NCBI RefSeq assembly: GCF_025717535.1
Contig: NZ_JAJIRO010000004.1
Location: forward strand, 310,001-374,000
Source of the DNA: Paucibacter sp. Y2R2-4
GTDB taxonomy: Bacteria; Pseudomonadota; Gammaproteobacteria; Burkholderiales; Burkholderiaceae_C
Length of the DNA stretch: 64,000 nucleotides
Reading direction: 5' to 3'
The number at the start of each line of letters is the position of its first letter. Position 1 is the first letter of the stretch. The notes beneath the pieces are model-generated. The model was not told the DNA's origin and searched no databases. It saw only the letters and a list, made by a program, of their open reading frames with translations. The position numbers were made by a program, and so were the translations under genes. Shown here one piece after another: positions 61,663 to 64,000 of the stretch.

Positions 61663-62645
61663 CGCGAACCCTGCACGCTGCCTGGGGCAAACAAGTCATC
61701 CAAGGTTTGCAACTGTGCGGCGCTGAGGCGCAGCGTGGCGGCCTGCGCATTGCTGCGCAGATGGGTCTGGCGTCGCGTGCCAGGAATCACCAGCACATGC
61801 GGCTGCTTGTTCAAGATCCAGGCCAGCGCCAGCTGCGAGGCTTGCAGGCCCCATGTCGCCGCCAGCGACGCCAATTGCGCGGCGAGGGCCCGGTTGTGCT
61901 CACCCGCCTCGCCATTGAAACGCGGCAAATTGCGCCTGAAGTCATCCGGGCTGAGCGCATGCGTGGCCGGCAAGGCCGCGCTCAGCAAGGCCCGCCCCAT
62001 CGGGCTGTAAGCCACAAAGGCAAGGCCCAAAGCCGCCGTAGCCGGCAGCATCTGCGCTTCGGCGCCGCGCTCCCAGAGCGAATACTCGCTTTGCAAGGCC
62101 GCCACCGGATGCACCGCATGGGCTCGCTGCAAAGTCTCCAAGCTGACCTCGGACAAGCCGATGGCGCCAATCTTGCCTTCGGCCTTCAGGCCCGCCAAGG
62201 TCTGCATCACCACTTCAATCGGCACCGTCGGATCACGTCGATGCACGTAGTACAGGCCGATTTGCTCCAGCCCCAAGCGCTTCAACGAGGCCTCACAAGC
62301 ACTGCGGATATAAGCCGGCGAATTGTCGATATCGCGCTCATAGCGACCGGGCTGGCGTTTGATGCCGAACTTGCTGGCCACCACCAACTCGGCTCGCTGG
62401 GCCGGTGAGAGCTGGGCCAAGAAGCGCCCCAGCAATTGCTCGTTATGGCCCAGGCCATAGGTATCCGCGGTGTCGAAATGACGCTGGCCCAAATCAAAAG
62501 CGGCCTGCAAAGTGGCGAGTGACTCGGCATCATCGACCTCGCCGTAAAACTCGCTCATGCCCATCAAGCCCAGGCCTAGGGCAGAGACGGCCTTGCCGGC
62601 CAGAGGACGATGGGGGCTCATTGAAGTGCTTTGATCCATATTCAT
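61617..62645 (-). CDS. Aldo/keto reductase
   Basis: 342 residues; start 62645 (MNMDQSTSMSPHRPLAGKAV) six bases after AGGAG; the longer upstream frame is rejected. The TIM-barrel AKR pattern is visible: LGLGLMGMSEFYGEVDDAES, HFDTADTYGLGHNEQLLGRF (catalytic Asp and Tyr), KFGIKRQPG (Lys), YYVHRRDPTVPIEVVMQTLA (His), IGLSEVSLETLQRA and PGTRRQTHLRSN (cofactor binding). It most resembles the AKR13/YghZ-like group. It uses NADPH to reduce aldehydes or ketones. The PhzF gene starts upstream with a 26-base gap. Confidence 0.94.
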   Translation of the reverse strand: MNMDQSTSMSPHRPLAGKAVSALGLGLMGMSEFYGEVDDAESLATLQAAFDLGQRHFDTADTYGLGHNEQLLGRFLAQLSPAQRAELVVASKFGIKRQPGRYERDIDNSPAYIRSACEASLKRLGLEQIGLYYVHRRDPTVPIEVVMQTLAGLKAEGKIGAIGLSEVSLETLQRAHAVHPVAALQSEYSLWERGAEAQMLPATAALGLAFVAYSPMGRALLSAALPATHALSPDDFRRNLPRFNGEAGEHNRALAAQLASLAATWGLQASQLALAWILNKQPHVLVIPGTRRQTHLRSNAQAATLRLSAAQLQTLDDLFAPGSVQGSRYTEGGWLGIESSRS

Positions 62646-62671
62646 TGCTCCTGGTTTTGCGTGCTTGAGCT

Positions 62672-63508
62672 TCAGGCCGCCATCACTCGCGCATGGCCGG
62701 AGACACGAATCGAACTGCCCGCCGCAGGCGAAATCTCGGCACGCAACAAGGAGCGCATGCCCATGTCTTCGCCTTGCACGATGTCGATCGCGCCGCCATG
62801 CGGCCACGCCAGATCGCGCAGATAGCCGGCAAAGGCGGCGGTGGCGGCACCGGTGGCCGGGTCTTCCAGCACACCGCCGCCGGCAAAGGCATTGCGCGTG
62901 TGAAAACGTTGCGGGGTTTCGGCATAGGCCAGCAAGATGGTGGTCAGACCCGCCGCGCGCATCAGGGCTCGGCCGGCATCCAGCTCGTAGTGCATGGCGG
63001 CCAACTGGGCTCGCGACTTGAGCGCCAACACCAAATGATCGGCACCGCCATGCGCCAAGCCCGGTGGCAAGCGCTCGTCCAGATCGGTTTCGCTGAGTCC
63101 AAACAAAGCCAAAGCAGCGGCCAACAAGCCCGGCTCGGCCGGCGCACTGCGGGTCGGGGGCGATTGCAGGGCGGCGCTGATCAAGTCGCCCTCGCGGCGG
63201 CCCTCCACGCTGATCTGCGCCGCATTCAAGACCAAGGGGAAGACGCCATTGCCTTGCTGCAGCGCCAGCGCGGCGCCGAGAGCGATGGTGGCATGGCCGC
63301 AAAACGGCACTTCGTTCTCAGGCGAAAAATAACGCACCCGCCAGGCGGCACCCTGCGGCATGGCGAAGACCGTTTCGGAGAAGCCCAAGTCGGCGGCGAT
63401 GCGCTGCATCTCGGCCGCGCTCGGGTGCTGCTCGGCAATCCAGACACCGGCCGGGTTGCCGCCGATATTGCCGTCGGAAAAGGCCGCTATTTTCAAAACA
63501 GAGTTCAT
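62672..63508 (-). CDS. PhzF-family isomerase
   Basis: 278 residues; start 63508 (MNSVLKIAAFSDGNIGGNPA). Features of the family: the N-terminal FSDGNIGGNPAGVWI, the catalytic Glu in GFSETVFAMP, YFSPENEVPFCGHATIALGA and the C-terminal repeat-half VLEDPATGAATAAFAGYL. PhzF-like proteins are diaminopimelate-epimerase-fold isomerases; most have unassigned substrates. Divergent from the LysR regulator, 112 bases apart, and cotranscribed with the aldo/keto reductase. Confidence 0.93.
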   Translation of the reverse strand: MNSVLKIAAFSDGNIGGNPAGVWIAEQHPSAAEMQRIAADLGFSETVFAMPQGAAWRVRYFSPENEVPFCGHATIALGAALALQQGNGVFPLVLNAAQISVEGRREGDLISAALQSPPTRSAPAEPGLLAAALALFGLSETDLDERLPPGLAHGGADHLVLALKSRAQLAAMHYELDAGRALMRAAGLTTILLAYAETPQRFHTRNAFAGGGVLEDPATGAATAAFAGYLRDLAWPHGGAIDIVQGEDMGMRSLLRAEISPAAGSSIRVSGHARVMAA

Positions 63509-63620
63509 CGCTTCAGATCCAGCTGCAATTGAGAGTGCATGCATCTTGCAGCACGACGCCCACCCCCACCAGCCTCGCAGCGGCACACGGGCTGTGCAGT
63601 CCTGCTTAACAATGCAGGCA

Positions 63621-64000
63621 TGGCCGAACCCGACTTTCAACTCTTGCGCATCTTCTTTGCCGTGGCCGAGGCGCGCAGTTATCGGCGTGCCGCGCTCACG
63701 TTGGGCCTGAGCCCCTCGGCCGTCAGCCAGGCCATGCGCCGGCTGGAGGCCCAGCTCGGCATCGCCCTGTTGAACCGCAGCACCCGCAGCGTGGCGCTGA
63801 CCGCCGCCGGCCAGCGCCTGTTGGACGAGGCCGGGCCCGCCTTGCAAAGCCTCAGCCAGACCTTTGCCGGCCTGGGCGAGCTCAGGGCCGAGGTCAGCGG
63901 CGCCTTGCGCCTGTCGGTACCGCGCAGCGCCGCGCGGCTCTGTTTGATGCCACTGCTGGCCCGCTTCAACAAACAGCATCCGCAGGTGCAAGTGGAGCTG
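63621..64000 (+). CDS. LysR-family transcriptional regulator, 3' end outside window
   Basis: At least 126 codons from ATG 63621 (MAEPDFQLLRIFFAVAEARS). The LysR winged HTH is complete: YRRAALTLGLSPSAVSQAMR, RLEAQLGIALLNRSTRSVAL, TAAGQRLLDEAGPAL. The effector domain begins around GALRLSVPRSAARL and is cut by the window. It is divergent from the PhzF/aldo-keto reductase genes, the usual arrangement for control of a neighbouring operon. Confidence 0.95.

Noticed and set aside
61617-63302. Apparent 561-codon fusion upstream of the aldo/keto reductase
   Set aside because: The first ~219 codons are an out-of-frame reading of the PhzF gene; a good ribosome-binding site precedes the internal start at 62645.
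1-64000. CRISPR array, tRNA/rRNA genes, prophage or integrative element
   Set aside because: No regularly spaced repeats, no tRNA-like cloverleaf sequence, no integrase or phage structural gene was seen in any intergenic region.

Overview
The window is a GC-rich bacterial chromosome segment. Several features point to a betaproteobacterium of the order Burkholderiales, probably a Roseateles/Paucibacter/Leptothrix-like freshwater lineage. These are the codon use, three PEP-CTERM (exosortase-sorted) surface proteins, a three-subunit proton-translocating transhydrogenase, a TPR-bearing secretin in a compact type II secretion-like operon, and dispersed GC-rich intergenic repeats. The genus is an inference and no rRNA is present to settle it.

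Layout. 0-10.5 kb holds housekeeping genes: the 3' part of rpoN, an AraC regulator with a DMT exporter, a BamE-like lipoprotein, a THUMP-domain RNA methyltransferase, a pair of secreted NTR-like proteins (one fused to TPR and pentapeptide repeats), rsmE, an unknown protein and fadD. 10.8-19.2 kb is a visibly AT-richer surface-polysaccharide island: a flippase, two family-2 glycosyltransferases, an OafA-type acyltransferase, a small methyltransferase and a large GT-C-like membrane protein. It carries debris, including a decayed IS transposase tail at about 16.6-16.9 kb. 19.3-27.6 kb is core again: pntB/pntAb/pntAa, a NUDIX hydrolase, a VirK/YbjX-family protein, mnmA, a NarL-type two-component pair and a CAP-domain protein. 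27.7-32.2 kb is a MacAB-like ABC efflux operon with two FtsX-type permeases; the 3' end of the first permease is duplicated around a GC-rich repeat. 32.8-33.4 kb is a gene-free imperfect inverted repeat.

The most distinctive part is 33.5-53 kb. Two copies of a two-gene unit (QFxxD-like PEP-CTERM protein followed by a secreted subtilisin-like S8 protease) lie in tandem on the minus strand. Both copies share an upstream box and a 5' leader containing a small hairpin whose stem differs by a compensatory base pair. Directly upstream in the same orientation is a ten-gene type II secretion-like operon: gspG, gspF, gspE, gspL-like, gspM-like, gspC-like, TPR-secretin gspD and three more pseudopilins. 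A third PEP-CTERM gene is divergent from its far end. The arrangement suggests, without proving, a dedicated secretion and surface-proteolysis module linked to exosortase-anchored proteins. No exosortase lies in this window.

53-64 kb is mixed: a serine hydrolase, a membrane-anchored AraC regulator, a 2TM protein, a second acyl-CoA synthetase-like gene, trpS with an extra C-terminal domain, a PAS-GGDEF-EAL protein with a degenerate GGDEF, an aldo/keto reductase, a PhzF-family isomerase and the start of a divergent LysR regulator. I saw no tRNA, rRNA, CRISPR array, prophage or origin.
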